DNA of 64,000 bases from Glaciimonas immobilis (GTDB lineage Bacteria; Pseudomonadota; Gammaproteobacteria; Burkholderiales; Burkholderiaceae_D): positions 310,001-374,000 of the forward strand of contig NZ_JAAOZT010000002.1 in assembly GCF_011947285.1 (NCBI RefSeq). Direction: 5' to 3'. The position numbers and the translations under genes were made by a program. Below are positions 43,506 to 54,198 of the stretch, piece after piece. Below the pieces are notes generated by a model. The model was not told the origin of the DNA and made no database searches. It was given only the letters and a program-made list of their open reading frames with translations. How positions within the stretch are numbered: position 1 is the stretch's first letter; every line of letters begins with the position of its first letter.

Positions 43506-46500
43506 ATGAATAAGCATTTTTATCGCACCATTTTCAGTCATGCCTCTGGTAATTTCATTGCGGTAGCCGACAGCACCCCGGGCCGGGGTAAAAGTTCAGT
43601 TGGTAACAATGCCCCCGCAGGATCGACCTTTTCATTGCTGCGTTTTTCCATCATTAGTGTTCTGATTGCAGCGGCGTTCGGTCAGGTGACGATGCTGCAT
43701 GCGCAGACGATTGCCTATAAAAATGGCGGGCCGGCGCCGATCATAGACCGCGCTGCCAATGGCGTGCCGGTAGTGCAAATTGTCCAGCCTAACGCTGTCG
43801 GCCTCAGTCATAATCGGTATACCGATTTCAATGTCGATAGCCACGGCGTGATACTGAACAATAGTCCCACATCGGTCAACACCACACTGTCCGGATTCAT
43901 TCAGGGTAACGCCCAGATCAACACTGGCGCCAAAGTGATTCTGAATGAAACCGTGGGTGTTTCCCGGAGTAATCTTAACGGTTATATTGAAGTGGCGGGC
44001 CAGCGCGCCGACGTCATTATCGCCAATCCGAACGGGCTGTCCGTCAATGGATTCGGCGTGATCAACGGTGGCCATGTCACGCTTACGACCGGGGTTCCGC
44101 AATTCGGCGGCGCAGGCAGTCTGGCCGCTTATCGCGTCACCCGCGGCAATATCGCGGTCGATGGCGCGGGCATCAACGCGTTGCCAAACGATAGCCTGTC
44201 GCTCATCAGTCGTTCCCTGATCGCTAACGCACAAATCCACGCCAGCAATCTTGGTATCGTCACCGGGGCGAATGTCGTGACGCCCGACATGACCGGCATC
44301 GAAGTCATTCAAGGTACGGGCGATCAACCGACAATTGCGATTGATACCTCTCTGCTTGGCGGTCTGTATGCCAACAAGATTAAATTAGTCGGCACCGAAG
44401 CAGGCGTCGGCATCAGAACCTATGGCGATATGGCATCAAGCGGCGATTTTAGCCTTGATGCAAATGGCAAAGTGACCCTCCACGGCAAAACCAATGCTGG
44501 CGGACAATTCGCGCTACATAGTAGCGATGACGTTAGCAATACGGGCACGATCTACGCCCGACATGCGCAGATTGACAGCGCAGGAATCGTCACCAACAGC
44601 GGAACCCTAGCCGCACAAGGTGATTTAGACCTAAATGCGTCCGGCATCAATTCGACCGGTGTACTGGCAGCAGGTATTGATGCGAATGGTCAAGCCACAC
44701 AAGTCGGCAGTATCGTCTTAAGCGCCGATGACAGCTTAATAGCAACCGGCCAGAATACCGCTGGTAGCAACGTCAGTATGACCGGTGCGCGCATCGACTT
44801 AACTGGCGCACATACCAGCGCCAACGCGGATGTCACACTCACGTCCACTGCAGGCAATATTCAACATACTGGCGGCACTCTGCAAGCAAGTGGTAGCGCA
44901 ACAATTCATGCGTCCGGCGTTGTCATCAACGATTCCGGCGTCATCAATACCGCACAGCTGATCAGCCACTCCGCTGCGCTGTCTAACGTCGGGGGCAGTA
45001 TCACCCAATCTGGCGCCAGTGACACCAGCATCACGATCGATGGCGCACTTGTCAATACATCCGGCACCATTGCTACCAACGCGCATCATTTCACTGTGCA
45101 AGCAGGCAGCGTGCACAATAATGCCGGCCAACTGATTCATGCAGGTAACGGCGCATTTGCGATCAATACCGGTGATTTTAACAACGTCGCTGGCCGTCTG
45201 GCAACCAATGGAGAACTGCGCCTCAATGCGGTGAATGTGGACAACCACAGCGGCAACATCGCCGCTAATCACAGTGTGACGCTCAACCTCTCGGGCGACC
45301 TGCACAATGCACAGGGCAGCATACAAGCTGGCAACGCGTTAGCCGTAAGTGCCACAAATCTCGACAATAGCGCTGGTCGTATCACCTCGTTGGATACCAG
45401 CGGCTTAGCGTTGGACGTACGCGGTTTATTGACCAATAGCGCTGGAACCTCCGCCGAAGGCGCACAAGGTGGCGTGATTGGTAGCAATGGCGATCTCACG
45501 CTAGTTGCCGCAAACGCGATCAACAGCGGCAGCATCACTGCTGGCAAGAGCTTATTGGCCAACGTTGGGCACCAACTCAATAACGACGGCGGGCGCATCG
45601 CCGCCGCGCACGTCCTCACGGTACAGACTGCCGCGTTAAATAACGCGCATGGCACACTCAATGCAGCCAGGATCAACGCCACCGTTGCGCAGCTGAACAA
45701 TAACAGCGGTAAGATCCATGCTGGTCAACTCATTCTTCACGCCACTAATTTATCCAACCAGCAAGGGCACATCGCGCAATTCGGTAACGATGCCAGCGTT
45801 ATCGATGTGGCCGATACGCTCGACAATAGCGATGGCGGATTAATCCAGACTAACAGCACTGATCTGACCCTGACACCGCAACGGTTGAACAATCGTGGCG
45901 GCACTATTTCGCTAGCCGGTACAGGTCAATTGCAGATTGCTGTGGGTGCTGGCGCGCTTCAAAATCAGGGCGGCACGATCGGTTCGAATGGCGCGACCAG
46001 CGTGATCGCCGCGAACATCAATAATCAGCGCGGTAGACTGTTTGGACAAGGTGCGACGACCGTGACGGCTACCGTCGGCGATATCGATAACCGTAAAGGC
46101 TATCTAAGCGGAGACAGGCTCGCCCTACATGCGGCCGGTGTCGTCAACAATACCAACGCCAAAATGGAGGCGCTTCACAAGGGACTGGCGATCAATGCGA
46201 ACAGCCTGCACAACGCGGGCGGCACGATTCAGAATCTAGGTCCCTTGGCCTTAACGATTTACTTGCAACAAGGTTTAACGAATACCGCCGGAGGATTGAT
46301 CGGCAGCGCAGGGGATGCCCATATTCACGCTGCCAATATCAACAATACCGCAGGTACTTTTTATAGCAAGCAAAATCTCACCCTCAATACCAACGGCACA
46401 TTAACGAATAACGATGGCATCATCCAAAGCGATGGTTCTATCGATGCTACAGCCAGCAATGCAGTGAACAATCACCATGGTCTGATCGAAGCCAGCGGTG

Positions 46501-49500
46501 CCGGGGCAACGTTAACCATTGCCGGTGCCAGCATTGATAATAGCGGTGGACGCATTGCCAACAGTGGCACTGGCGACACGACGATCGATAGTGGCAGCAG
46601 CATCGTTAATGACGCCGGTACCATTGGCGGCAACGGTGATGTCACGATCATTGGCACCACGTTCAGCAACACGCAACAAGGTCAGGTGATCGCAGCGCGT
46701 GATCTCAATGCCGCGATCACGCATACCCTCGACAATCGCCATGGCAGCATGTTTGCCGCACGTCATCTGAGCGTCGAACAAACCAGCCTGACCTTGAATA
46801 ATGCCGAAGGTAAAGTAAGTGCCGCAGGTGACATACTGTTAACGCTCGCCAGTCTCGATAACACTTCCGGTCAAATTAGCAACACCGCTGGCGCTAGTGG
46901 CAATATCGTGTTGGAGACTAGCGCTAACGTCACCAACACCGCAGGAAATATCGGGTCTGACAAGGATGTATCAGTCAATGCCAATACGCTCATTGGCGAA
47001 GGCAAAATCATTGCCGGACAGGACGCCACGATTAATCTGCAAGGCGATTACACCAACACCGCTGGCAACACCTATTCTGCCAACAATGTGCTACGTTTTA
47101 CCACCAGCGGTCTGTTCACTAATGCTGGCACACTTTCCTCACAAAACGCTCTGCGCTTAACCGCAAGTGACATCACTAATAACTATGGCGCATTGATCAA
47201 TTCTGCTCACAGCGTCGTCACTGCAAAAAATAATCTGATTAATCAAGGTCGGATTTACGGCGACGATATGGCCTTGGGTGCCAACACATTATTGAACGCT
47301 AAAGACGCGGTCATCGCTGCCCGTAACGATCTGCAAATAGGCGCACACACCATCACCAATCAAGAGCATGCGTTGATGACCAGTCTGGGCAACATCGCTA
47401 TCGGCGGCGGCCTGGATGGTAATGATCAGGCCGCGGGCAGGGCCGACGTCGTCACCAATACGCAAGCGACGATCGACGCTGGCGGCAACTTCACGCTCAA
47501 TGCCAATACCTTCAATAACCTCAATCCGACCTTTGCCACCGCGCCAGTGCACATCGCAACGCTACAGGTAAAACGGTTTTCGACTGATGGCGTCCATTGG
47601 ATTACAGCTGCCGAAGGTGCTTATCTGAGCAATAATGGTCACTATACGATCTTGCACACGCCCGATGGTGCAACTTTCCGTAATTTCTGGCAACAAAAGT
47701 ACACGCAAACGTCGATGCAAGATCAGGTTATTGCCACCGATCCGGGACAACTGTACGCCAACGGCAATATGCTGTTGAACGTCGGCACAGTCAACAATCA
47801 AGCCAGCGCCATCGTCGCCGGACTCGGTTTAGGCGGGACCGGCGATTATCTATACAACACCATTCCACAAGGTAAAACCACCATCACCCAGGTCGGCACG
47901 CCCAATGGCGGTGCGCAGACTGAGCGCTTCGGTACGGTCTATCACCAAACCAAAAGCTGCGGTTTTGGGGGACGTAAAACCTGCGACCAATGGAGCAAGT
48001 TTACTGCCATTAACACCGTTCTGCCGGGGGCAAATGTCGCGCTCTCGATATGGCAAGGTGATGCACAACCTGCCCGGTTGAGTAATCCTGCCATCGGCCA
48101 CGGCGCAGGTGGCAACCTGGTGTCCGGTGGCAATGCGGCGCAATTAAGCGGTAATCAATCCGGCCAGCAGTTAACTGGCACTGGACAAACCGTCGATACT
48201 GCCGAAGGCTCTGCTGGCAGCAACACTGGCACCGCTGGCAACCCGCACACTGTGGCCAGGCCAGGTCAGGCGATTCCCAATTTAAGACTGCCGACCAATC
48301 AACTATTTGTGATACAAACATTACCCGGCAGACCGCTGATCGAAACCGATCCGGCCTTCACCAACTATAAGACATTCATCTCCAGCGACTATATGCTGGG
48401 GCGTCTCGGCTTGAATCCAATGGCGATCCAAAAGCGCCTGGGAGATGGTTACTACGAACAAAAATTGATCAATGATCAAATTACCCAACTTACCGGCAAA
48501 CGGTTATTGGGCAACACCACCAATGAACAGCAATACGAAGCGCTGATGAACAACGGCATCACCTTCGCTCAGCAATTCGCATTAACACCGGGTACCGCCT
48601 TAACTGCGGCACAAATAGCCAGTTTAACGGCTGACATTGTCTGGCTAGTCAATCAAACGGTGACACTCCCAGACGGCAGCAACCAACAAGTATTCGCACC
48701 GGTCGTCTACTTAGCCAAAGGCAATGCAGCCGAAGCGCGTCCCACCGGTGCGCTCATCAGTGCCGACACGATGGATTTATCTTACGGTAATCTGCACAAC
48801 GCCGGTACACTGCAAGGCAATACCCGCCTGATCGTCAACGCGACCAACATCGACAATCGCGGCACCATGCTCGCCAGCGGTAAAGATGGGCAAGTAGTAC
48901 TCACCGCACAAAACGACCTCACCAGCAGCGGCACCATCCGCGGCAAGCGCGTCGGCATGCTGGCAGGTAACAATCTCACTATGATCAGCGAAGTCGAACA
49001 GATCACCGGCATCACCGGAGACCATACCGGCATTACGCAGGTAGCCACCATCAGGGCTGATCAGTTGTCGATGCAAGCAGGGCATGACATCAATCTGCAA
49101 GGCGCATACATCGCCGCCACTGGTGACGCCGCACTTGTGGCGGGAAATAACCTGAACATCGGCACCGTCACCACCAGCGACAGCGCACGCGTAGATGTGG
49201 GCAGCAACGGCCATAACAACACGCAGCAAAGCACCAGCGTCGGCAGCACTCTCACTATCGGCGGCAACCTGACCATGGCAGCAGACCGGGATATTACCGC
49301 CACCGCCGCCACGATCCACGCCGATCAGGCGCTGACGCTCGCTGCCGGGCGCGATGTGAATGTGCTTAGTGGCAGCCAGCAAAGCAGCCATGACATCCAT
49401 ACCCACATGGCCTCCAGCGGATTCCTATCCTCTGAAAGCATCGACATCAACGATGCCGGTCACAGCGATCAAAGCATCGGCAGCAGTTTAACGGGCAACC

Positions 49501-52500
49501 GTATCGCTATCGTCAGCGGTCGTGATGCCACCATCCAAGGCAGCCACGTCAGCGCCATCGGCGACGTCACCATCAATAGCGGCCGCGATCTGACGATCGT
49601 CAGCGCCCACAACACCAGTAGCGGCAGCTACGTCACAAAAGAACAGCAGGCCGGTTTTTCCGCCGACCTGATGACCGGAATTAACCACAGCAACACAGCG
49701 CAAGATCAGACCCAAAACTTCACCGGCATCCAGCACAGCGGCAGCGACATCAACGGTGCCAATGTCAACCTGATCAGCGGTCGCGACGCCACCATCACCG
49801 CCAGCGTGATCGCCGCCGATCAGGACGTCGGCATCTACGCCGGGCGCAACATCAATGTGCTGGCCGCCGCCAACACTGACACCCTGCACACCGACAGCCA
49901 CCAAAGCGGCACCAGTATCGGCATCCTCGGTGGCGTCAATGGTCGCTTTACCAATTTCAGCAAAACCAACGCCGCACAAAACACCGACGGCACCGCCACC
50001 AGCCACAGCACCAGCTTAATTTCTGCCAACGCCGGCAACCTGAATCTGCAAGCGGGATTAGATGCACAATACAACGGCACCGGCCAGGGAAACATCACCA
50101 CCCAAGGCGCAGAATTGCTCGCTAAAAACCAGCTCACTATCGCCGCTAACGCGGTCGATCTGCAAGCCATCCAGAATGCCAGCAACAGCCAGTCCCATGC
50201 CGAAACCCACAGTGTCACGCTCGGCAGCAGTCTCACCGGGGCCATCGGTGGCGCCATTACCGGCATCGGCGATAAAATTACCGAGAGTCAGCACACCAGC
50301 AACGACCGGCTCAAAGGCGCATTGCAACTCAAGGCCGGTTACGATGCCTACCAGTTGGTCAGCGGCGGACAACTCAGCCAAACCACCACCGAATCGCTGG
50401 ACGCGAATGCACAAACCGAAGGCGGCGGCTTCGGCGTCAGCGTCAACCTCGGTAGCAGTCAAAGCCAGCAGGACAGCAGCAACCGCGCCACCCAGTCCCG
50501 CGGCACCACCGTGCAGGCCGACGCCATTACCGTCACCGCCCGCGAAGGCGACATCACGATGCAAGGTGCCAAACTGCAAGCCCGGAACATCACGCTCGAT
50601 GCAGCTAAGAATATCAATTTACTGGCCGCTAAAAATACCGCCGACTTAACGTCCTCCAATAGCGGCTCAAACGTCGGCATCGGTGCCACCTTAGGCGCTA
50701 ACGGTCAACAAACCGGCCTCAGCTTCCAGCTCGGCGCATCGCTGTCCAAAGGCCACGCCAACGGCAGTGAAACGACGTTCGACAACACCCAAATTACCGC
50801 GACCAACCATCTCACCATTAACAGCGGTGGCGACACCAACCTGATTGGTGCCCAATTAGCCGCAGATAAAATCAAAGCTACCATTGGCGGCAATCTCACC
50901 ATCATGACGTTGCAAGACCAGAACAATTACGACAGCAAACAAGAAAACGGCGGCTTCAGTCTCAGCCTCTGTATTCCGCCAATCTGTATCGGCAGCATGC
51001 TCACTGGCAGCGTCAACTACGCCCGACAAACCGTTGATCACAACTATCGCAGTGCGGTCGGGCAAAGCGGCATCGCCGCAGGCAACGGTGGCTTTGATCT
51101 CACCGTCAAAGGCAACACCGATTTGCAAGGCGGCGCGCTCACCAGCACCGCGGAGAAAGAGAAAAACACACTGCGCACCGCCAGCTTGACCAGCACTGAC
51201 CTGACCAACAGCGAACACACCCGATCAAACAGCTTCAGCGCAGGCTTCTCCACCAACGGCGTCGCCAGCAACATCGCCGCCAACGTGATCGGCAATCTCA
51301 ACAGCGGTGCCGGCATGCCGAAAGACAGCGATCAACACAGCCACACCAACAGCGTGATCAGCCCCGCTAAAATCATCCTTACCGGCAGCGGCGATGCAAC
51401 GCAAGATGCGCAAAGTCAGGCCACAGCCGACACGCTGACCACCCGTGACGCAACCACCGCCAATGATACCCTCAGCAACACACTGACCCTGCAGCAAGCA
51501 CAAAACCTGCAAGCCGAACAACAACGCGCACAAGAAAACCAGCGCGCCGCTGACCTCGCTGGCGCTGCATTAAACGGCATGGTCGGCGACATCGCACAGA
51601 AAGCCGGATTCCCGGACGGCTCGCCACAAAAGATCGCGATGCACGGCATCGTCGGCCTGATTGAGGCCAGGCTCGGCGGCAGCAGCGCCGCGGGCGGCAT
51701 TGCGTCAGGCATCAGCGTAGAAGCGCTGTCGCCGCTGATCAGCGACTATCTGCTCACGCATGGGTATGACATCAGTACCAAAGAAGGACTGACAGCCTAC
51801 AATGAAATGATGGGGCTGGGGGCCACGCTGGTGGGCGCGGCTTCGGGGGCATTGGCGGGTGGTAAGGACAGTGCCGGGATGGGTGGCATGATGGGAAAAA
51901 ATGCCGATGCTAACAACCGCGCATTACATCCGACAGAAACGGCCCTGATTAAACAGAACGCCAGTCGTTTTGCGAAAGAAATGTACAACACCGATAATCC
52001 GACCGCAGAACAAGTTCAAGGTGCTATGGCAATGCTGGCGAACACTGCGCAAAATCTGGTGGATTACAATCTTGATTACGACGTGCCGTATTCCGACAAG
52101 GCAGAAGCGTTCTTGCATACGTTGCAGTCGGAATATTCTGCGACCAATCCAGACCTGTCTATCGGTAAGGGACAATTTTTATTCTATGCGACCAATGATC
52201 AAAAAAATTCACCGTATATCAACAGCGGTTACGTCGATAAAGAAATTTCCGGTGTGATCATTAAGGCACCGATCAGGAAGCCGGAAATGCCCGGTGAGAA
52301 TAACAGTAAACGTGATCCGGCAACCAACTTGCCGCTGGATGATGAGGGCCGTTATGCGCAACAGATTTTAGTCGACGGCAAAATGCACGCGCCGAAATAT
52401 TTCCCTTGTCCGCGTGCTTCTGCGGGTTGTGGTGGGCAAAATCTGGATATGTCGGACCCGGGGACGGCGGCTTATGTGAAGGCGTTGGATAAGAAGATAT

Positions 52501-52805
52501 TGGATGATATTGGCACGGCGGCGACAGTGGTGACGATTGTTAATCCGGTAGGGACGGCCGGAGCGATAGCCAATGTTGTTGAAACTATCGCTTCTGTTAG
52601 CTCCAGCTATCGAGATGGCAAAACAGAAAACGCTGTGGTGAGCGCTGCGGCCCAGCTTGCAGCTCAACAATATTTGCAACGTGTTTATGGATTGACCAAA
52701 GTTATTGCAACTCGTATTGTCGCTTTAGTAGATTTGGGTGGCGGATGGCAAGCCCTTGCGAATAGGCAACAACATAGACCAAACAAGCCGGGAGAGAAAG
52801 AGTGA
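43506..52805 (+). CDS. FhaB/CdiA-like giant exoprotein with C-terminal toxin-type tip
   Basis: 3099 residues. Residues 1-~25 (MNKHFYRTIFSHASGNFIAV) are an extended signal peptide region, with cleavage expected near LHAQT (~66). The TPS secretion domain follows (~70-300: GVPVVQIV, NRYTDFNVDSHGVILNN, VIIANPNGLSVNG). A long beta-helix of FHA repeats runs to ~1450. A Cys-containing segment comes near 1485, then FHA-2 type repeats (GRDATI, AGRNINVLAA). NADANNRALHPTE at ~2799 corresponds to the VENN-type boundary of CDI proteins. The last ~295 residues are variable-type sequence with a hydrophobic stretch (~3002-3030), the candidate toxin. Confidence 0.93.
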   Translation: MNKHFYRTIFSHASGNFIAVADSTPGRGKSSVGNNAPAGSTFSLLRFSIISVLIAAAFGQVTMLHAQTIAYKNGGPAPIIDRAANGVPVVQIVQPNAVGLSHNRYTDFNVDSHGVILNNSPTSVNTTLSGFIQGNAQINTGAKVILNETVGVSRSNLNGYIEVAGQRADVIIANPNGLSVNGFGVINGGHVTLTTGVPQFGGAGSLAAYRVTRGNIAVDGAGINALPNDSLSLISRSLIANAQIHASNLGIVTGANVVTPDMTGIEVIQGTGDQPTIAIDTSLLGGLYANKIKLVGTEAGVGIRTYGDMASSGDFSLDANGKVTLHGKTNAGGQFALHSSDDVSNTGTIYARHAQIDSAGIVTNSGTLAAQGDLDLNASGINSTGVLAAGIDANGQATQVGSIVLSADDSLIATGQNTAGSNVSMTGARIDLTGAHTSANADVTLTSTAGNIQHTGGTLQASGSATIHASGVVINDSGVINTAQLISHSAALSNVGGSITQSGASDTSITIDGALVNTSGTIATNAHHFTVQAGSVHNNAGQLIHAGNGAFAINTGDFNNVAGRLATNGELRLNAVNVDNHSGNIAANHSVTLNLSGDLHNAQGSIQAGNALAVSATNLDNSAGRITSLDTSGLALDVRGLLTNSAGTSAEGAQGGVIGSNGDLTLVAANAINSGSITAGKSLLANVGHQLNNDGGRIAAAHVLTVQTAALNNAHGTLNAARINATVAQLNNNSGKIHAGQLILHATNLSNQQGHIAQFGNDASVIDVADTLDNSDGGLIQTNSTDLTLTPQRLNNRGGTISLAGTGQLQIAVGAGALQNQGGTIGSNGATSVIAANINNQRGRLFGQGATTVTATVGDIDNRKGYLSGDRLALHAAGVVNNTNAKMEALHKGLAINANSLHNAGGTIQNLGPLALTIYLQQGLTNTAGGLIGSAGDAHIHAANINNTAGTFYSKQNLTLNTNGTLTNNDGIIQSDGSIDATASNAVNNHHGLIEASGAGATLTIAGASIDNSGGRIANSGTGDTTIDSGSSIVNDAGTIGGNGDVTIIGTTFSNTQQGQVIAARDLNAAITHTLDNRHGSMFAARHLSVEQTSLTLNNAEGKVSAAGDILLTLASLDNTSGQISNTAGASGNIVLETSANVTNTAGNIGSDKDVSVNANTLIGEGKIIAGQDATINLQGDYTNTAGNTYSANNVLRFTTSGLFTNAGTLSSQNALRLTASDITNNYGALINSAHSVVTAKNNLINQGRIYGDDMALGANTLLNAKDAVIAARNDLQIGAHTITNQEHALMTSLGNIAIGGGLDGNDQAAGRADVVTNTQATIDAGGNFTLNANTFNNLNPTFATAPVHIATLQVKRFSTDGVHWITAAEGAYLSNNGHYTILHTPDGATFRNFWQQKYTQTSMQDQVIATDPGQLYANGNMLLNVGTVNNQASAIVAGLGLGGTGDYLYNTIPQGKTTITQVGTPNGGAQTERFGTVYHQTKSCGFGGRKTCDQWSKFTAINTVLPGANVALSIWQGDAQPARLSNPAIGHGAGGNLVSGGNAAQLSGNQSGQQLTGTGQTVDTAEGSAGSNTGTAGNPHTVARPGQAIPNLRLPTNQLFVIQTLPGRPLIETDPAFTNYKTFISSDYMLGRLGLNPMAIQKRLGDGYYEQKLINDQITQLTGKRLLGNTTNEQQYEALMNNGITFAQQFALTPGTALTAAQIASLTADIVWLVNQTVTLPDGSNQQVFAPVVYLAKGNAAEARPTGALISADTMDLSYGNLHNAGTLQGNTRLIVNATNIDNRGTMLASGKDGQVVLTAQNDLTSSGTIRGKRVGMLAGNNLTMISEVEQITGITGDHTGITQVATIRADQLSMQAGHDINLQGAYIAATGDAALVAGNNLNIGTVTTSDSARVDVGSNGHNNTQQSTSVGSTLTIGGNLTMAADRDITATAATIHADQALTLAAGRDVNVLSGSQQSSHDIHTHMASSGFLSSESIDINDAGHSDQSIGSSLTGNRIAIVSGRDATIQGSHVSAIGDVTINSGRDLTIVSAHNTSSGSYVTKEQQAGFSADLMTGINHSNTAQDQTQNFTGIQHSGSDINGANVNLISGRDATITASVIAADQDVGIYAGRNINVLAAANTDTLHTDSHQSGTSIGILGGVNGRFTNFSKTNAAQNTDGTATSHSTSLISANAGNLNLQAGLDAQYNGTGQGNITTQGAELLAKNQLTIAANAVDLQAIQNASNSQSHAETHSVTLGSSLTGAIGGAITGIGDKITESQHTSNDRLKGALQLKAGYDAYQLVSGGQLSQTTTESLDANAQTEGGGFGVSVNLGSSQSQQDSSNRATQSRGTTVQADAITVTAREGDITMQGAKLQARNITLDAAKNINLLAAKNTADLTSSNSGSNVGIGATLGANGQQTGLSFQLGASLSKGHANGSETTFDNTQITATNHLTINSGGDTNLIGAQLAADKIKATIGGNLTIMTLQDQNNYDSKQENGGFSLSLCIPPICIGSMLTGSVNYARQTVDHNYRSAVGQSGIAAGNGGFDLTVKGNTDLQGGALTSTAEKEKNTLRTASLTSTDLTNSEHTRSNSFSAGFSTNGVASNIAANVIGNLNSGAGMPKDSDQHSHTNSVISPAKIILTGSGDATQDAQSQATADTLTTRDATTANDTLSNTLTLQQAQNLQAEQQRAQENQRAADLAGAALNGMVGDIAQKAGFPDGSPQKIAMHGIVGLIEARLGGSSAAGGIASGISVEALSPLISDYLLTHGYDISTKEGLTAYNEMMGLGATLVGAASGALAGGKDSAGMGGMMGKNADANNRALHPTETALIKQNASRFAKEMYNTDNPTAEQVQGAMAMLANTAQNLVDYNLDYDVPYSDKAEAFLHTLQSEYSATNPDLSIGKGQFLFYATNDQKNSPYINSGYVDKEISGVIIKAPIRKPEMPGENNSKRDPATNLPLDDEGRYAQQILVDGKMHAPKYFPCPRASAGCGGQNLDMSDPGTAAYVKALDKKILDDIGTAATVVTIVNPVGTAGAIANVVETIASVSSSYRDGKTENAVVSAAAQLAAQQYLQRVYGLTKVIATRIVALVDLGGGWQALANRQQHRPNKPGEKE

Positions 52806-53071
52806 GTCGCGTCCATGTCTTGTGGTTATTGTTAAGTCAGGTTGGAATTGCCAGCTTGGTAAAAGGGGTAATTTTATTCAATAGGCATCAATACCATGAA
52901 TTATTATTTTTAGGCTGCGGAATTATTTGGGTCACATGGGTGACACATGCAGTATTTAAGAATTGGGATCTGCCTGGACCATTTGCTTACGATGAAGGAG
53001 AAAATCAAGTTGGGAGAGTCGCATATTGTCTTGTGGTAGTGGGAGCATTTTTTCTTGTGATTTTTTCGTGA
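52802..53071 (+). CDS. Small membrane protein, candidate immunity protein of the exoprotein
   Basis: 89 residues from a GTG that overlaps the exoprotein stop (GTGA). Three hydrophobic segments are visible: VLWLLLSQVGIASLVKGVILF, ELLFLGCGIIWVTWVTHAVF and VAYCLVVVGAFFLVIFS. Position directly after the toxin tip, with overlap, is where cdiI genes lie. A membrane immunity protein suits a toxin acting on the inner membrane. No family is recognised. Confidence 0.7.
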   Translation: MSRVHVLWLLLSQVGIASLVKGVILFNRHQYHELLFLGCGIIWVTWVTHAVFKNWDLPGPFAYDEGENQVGRVAYCLVVVGAFFLVIFS

Positions 53072-54198
53072 ATGCTAATAATAGGCAACTGCATCAAAGC
53101 GAACGCGATTGGGCCAAACAGAATGCGAAGAAATATCGGGAGCATCTGCAAGATACAACAGGCGAAAGTATTTCTGTAGAAGATGCTTATCAACGCTTAT
53201 TGTCAGCGGGCTATGCCATTGTCGATACCGCAGCGGAAAGAGGTGGTAAGAGCGACGAAACCGCCAAGCAATTTATCGCATCTAATAAAACCGGTAATGT
53301 GTTCGATGCCACCGCCACAGAACGTGCCAATCCATTTTTAAATGGCAATGCAGATGGTTCGTGGACGCCGGAGCAACAAGCCAGATATGGCGCTACCAAT
53401 CCGACTGAATGGGTGAACGACAGGGTTGCTGTTGCCCATAAACATACTGGGAAATCTTGCGACAACGCCTATGCCTGTAGTGCGAAGGTAAATAGTATTG
53501 TTGCTGCTGTGGATGCGCTGGAGCAGAAAAAAATGCTGTATCAGGACAACCCTGTCCAGTTGCAAAAGATCACTGCACAGCAATCAGCGCTGTTGGGTAG
53601 CATGACAGCGCAGGATCTTGCGCAGGCTAAACTGGCAGAGGCTGATCAGTCTACCTTACTGGAAATGCTGGGCATCGCTGCGGTACCTGAGCTGGCTGGA
53701 AATTTAACAGCGAACTTGGCAAAGCTGTTCGGCACGAAAGCGATTGCTACCGCAGGGGAAGCGGCAGCGCAAAAAACAGCGGCGCAATTAAATAATTTTT
53801 ATAGAGATGGCGCATCGCCAGATGTGATTAAAAAAACTTTTGAGCAAGGGGCTTTAAGCTCCACACATAACGCAGGTGCTTCGGAAGTCATTTTAGGTAA
53901 ATACGTTGCGGGCAGTAATACTTCATACGATGCAATTGCAAAATCGCGTGGCGCGACCTATTTTTCGATGTCTGATTGGGGTACAGTGCAAGGGCAGTTG
54001 GGAGCGGAAAAAATGTGGAATATCAATAAGTCGTTTTTAGATCAGCAAATGGCGAAGGGGAAAACGTTTGTTTTTACGGCCGATCCAACTTTGGCAAGGA
54101 TTGATTCTTTCACTCGTCAAGAATATGTTCATTTAAAAAAAGCTGGGTATCAAATTCAACAAACAAGTGGAGGGTTTTATCGTGCAGTTAAAAAATGA
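53068..54198 (+). CDS. Orphan CdiA C-terminal module (displaced toxin tip)
   Basis: About 376 residues read from the GTG at 53068, inside the stop region of the immunity gene. The first residues, VNANNRQLHQSE, are a second copy of the VENN-type boundary also found in the main protein (NADANNRALHPTE). No signal or secretion domain precedes it. A helical pretoxin region with GKSCDNAYACS follows. The last ~130 residues (GASEVILGKYVAGSNTSYDAIAKSRGATYFSMSDW, MWNINKSFLDQQ) resemble a tip shared by several polymorphic toxins; its activity is not deduced here. It could be activated by recombination into the main gene. Confidence 0.75.
   Translation: MNANNRQLHQSERDWAKQNAKKYREHLQDTTGESISVEDAYQRLLSAGYAIVDTAAERGGKSDETAKQFIASNKTGNVFDATATERANPFLNGNADGSWTPEQQARYGATNPTEWVNDRVAVAHKHTGKSCDNAYACSAKVNSIVAAVDALEQKKMLYQDNPVQLQKITAQQSALLGSMTAQDLAQAKLAEADQSTLLEMLGIAAVPELAGNLTANLAKLFGTKAIATAGEAAAQKTAAQLNNFYRDGASPDVIKKTFEQGALSSTHNAGASEVILGKYVAGSNTSYDAIAKSRGATYFSMSDWGTVQGQLGAEKMWNINKSFLDQQMAKGKTFVFTADPTLARIDSFTRQEYVHLKKAGYQIQQTSGGFYRAVKK

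Noticed and set aside
50062-50649. Overlapping + frame of 195 codons inside the exoprotein gene
   Set aside because: It is Ser/Pro/Ala-rich shadow coding of the FHA repeats, with no ribosome site or domain.
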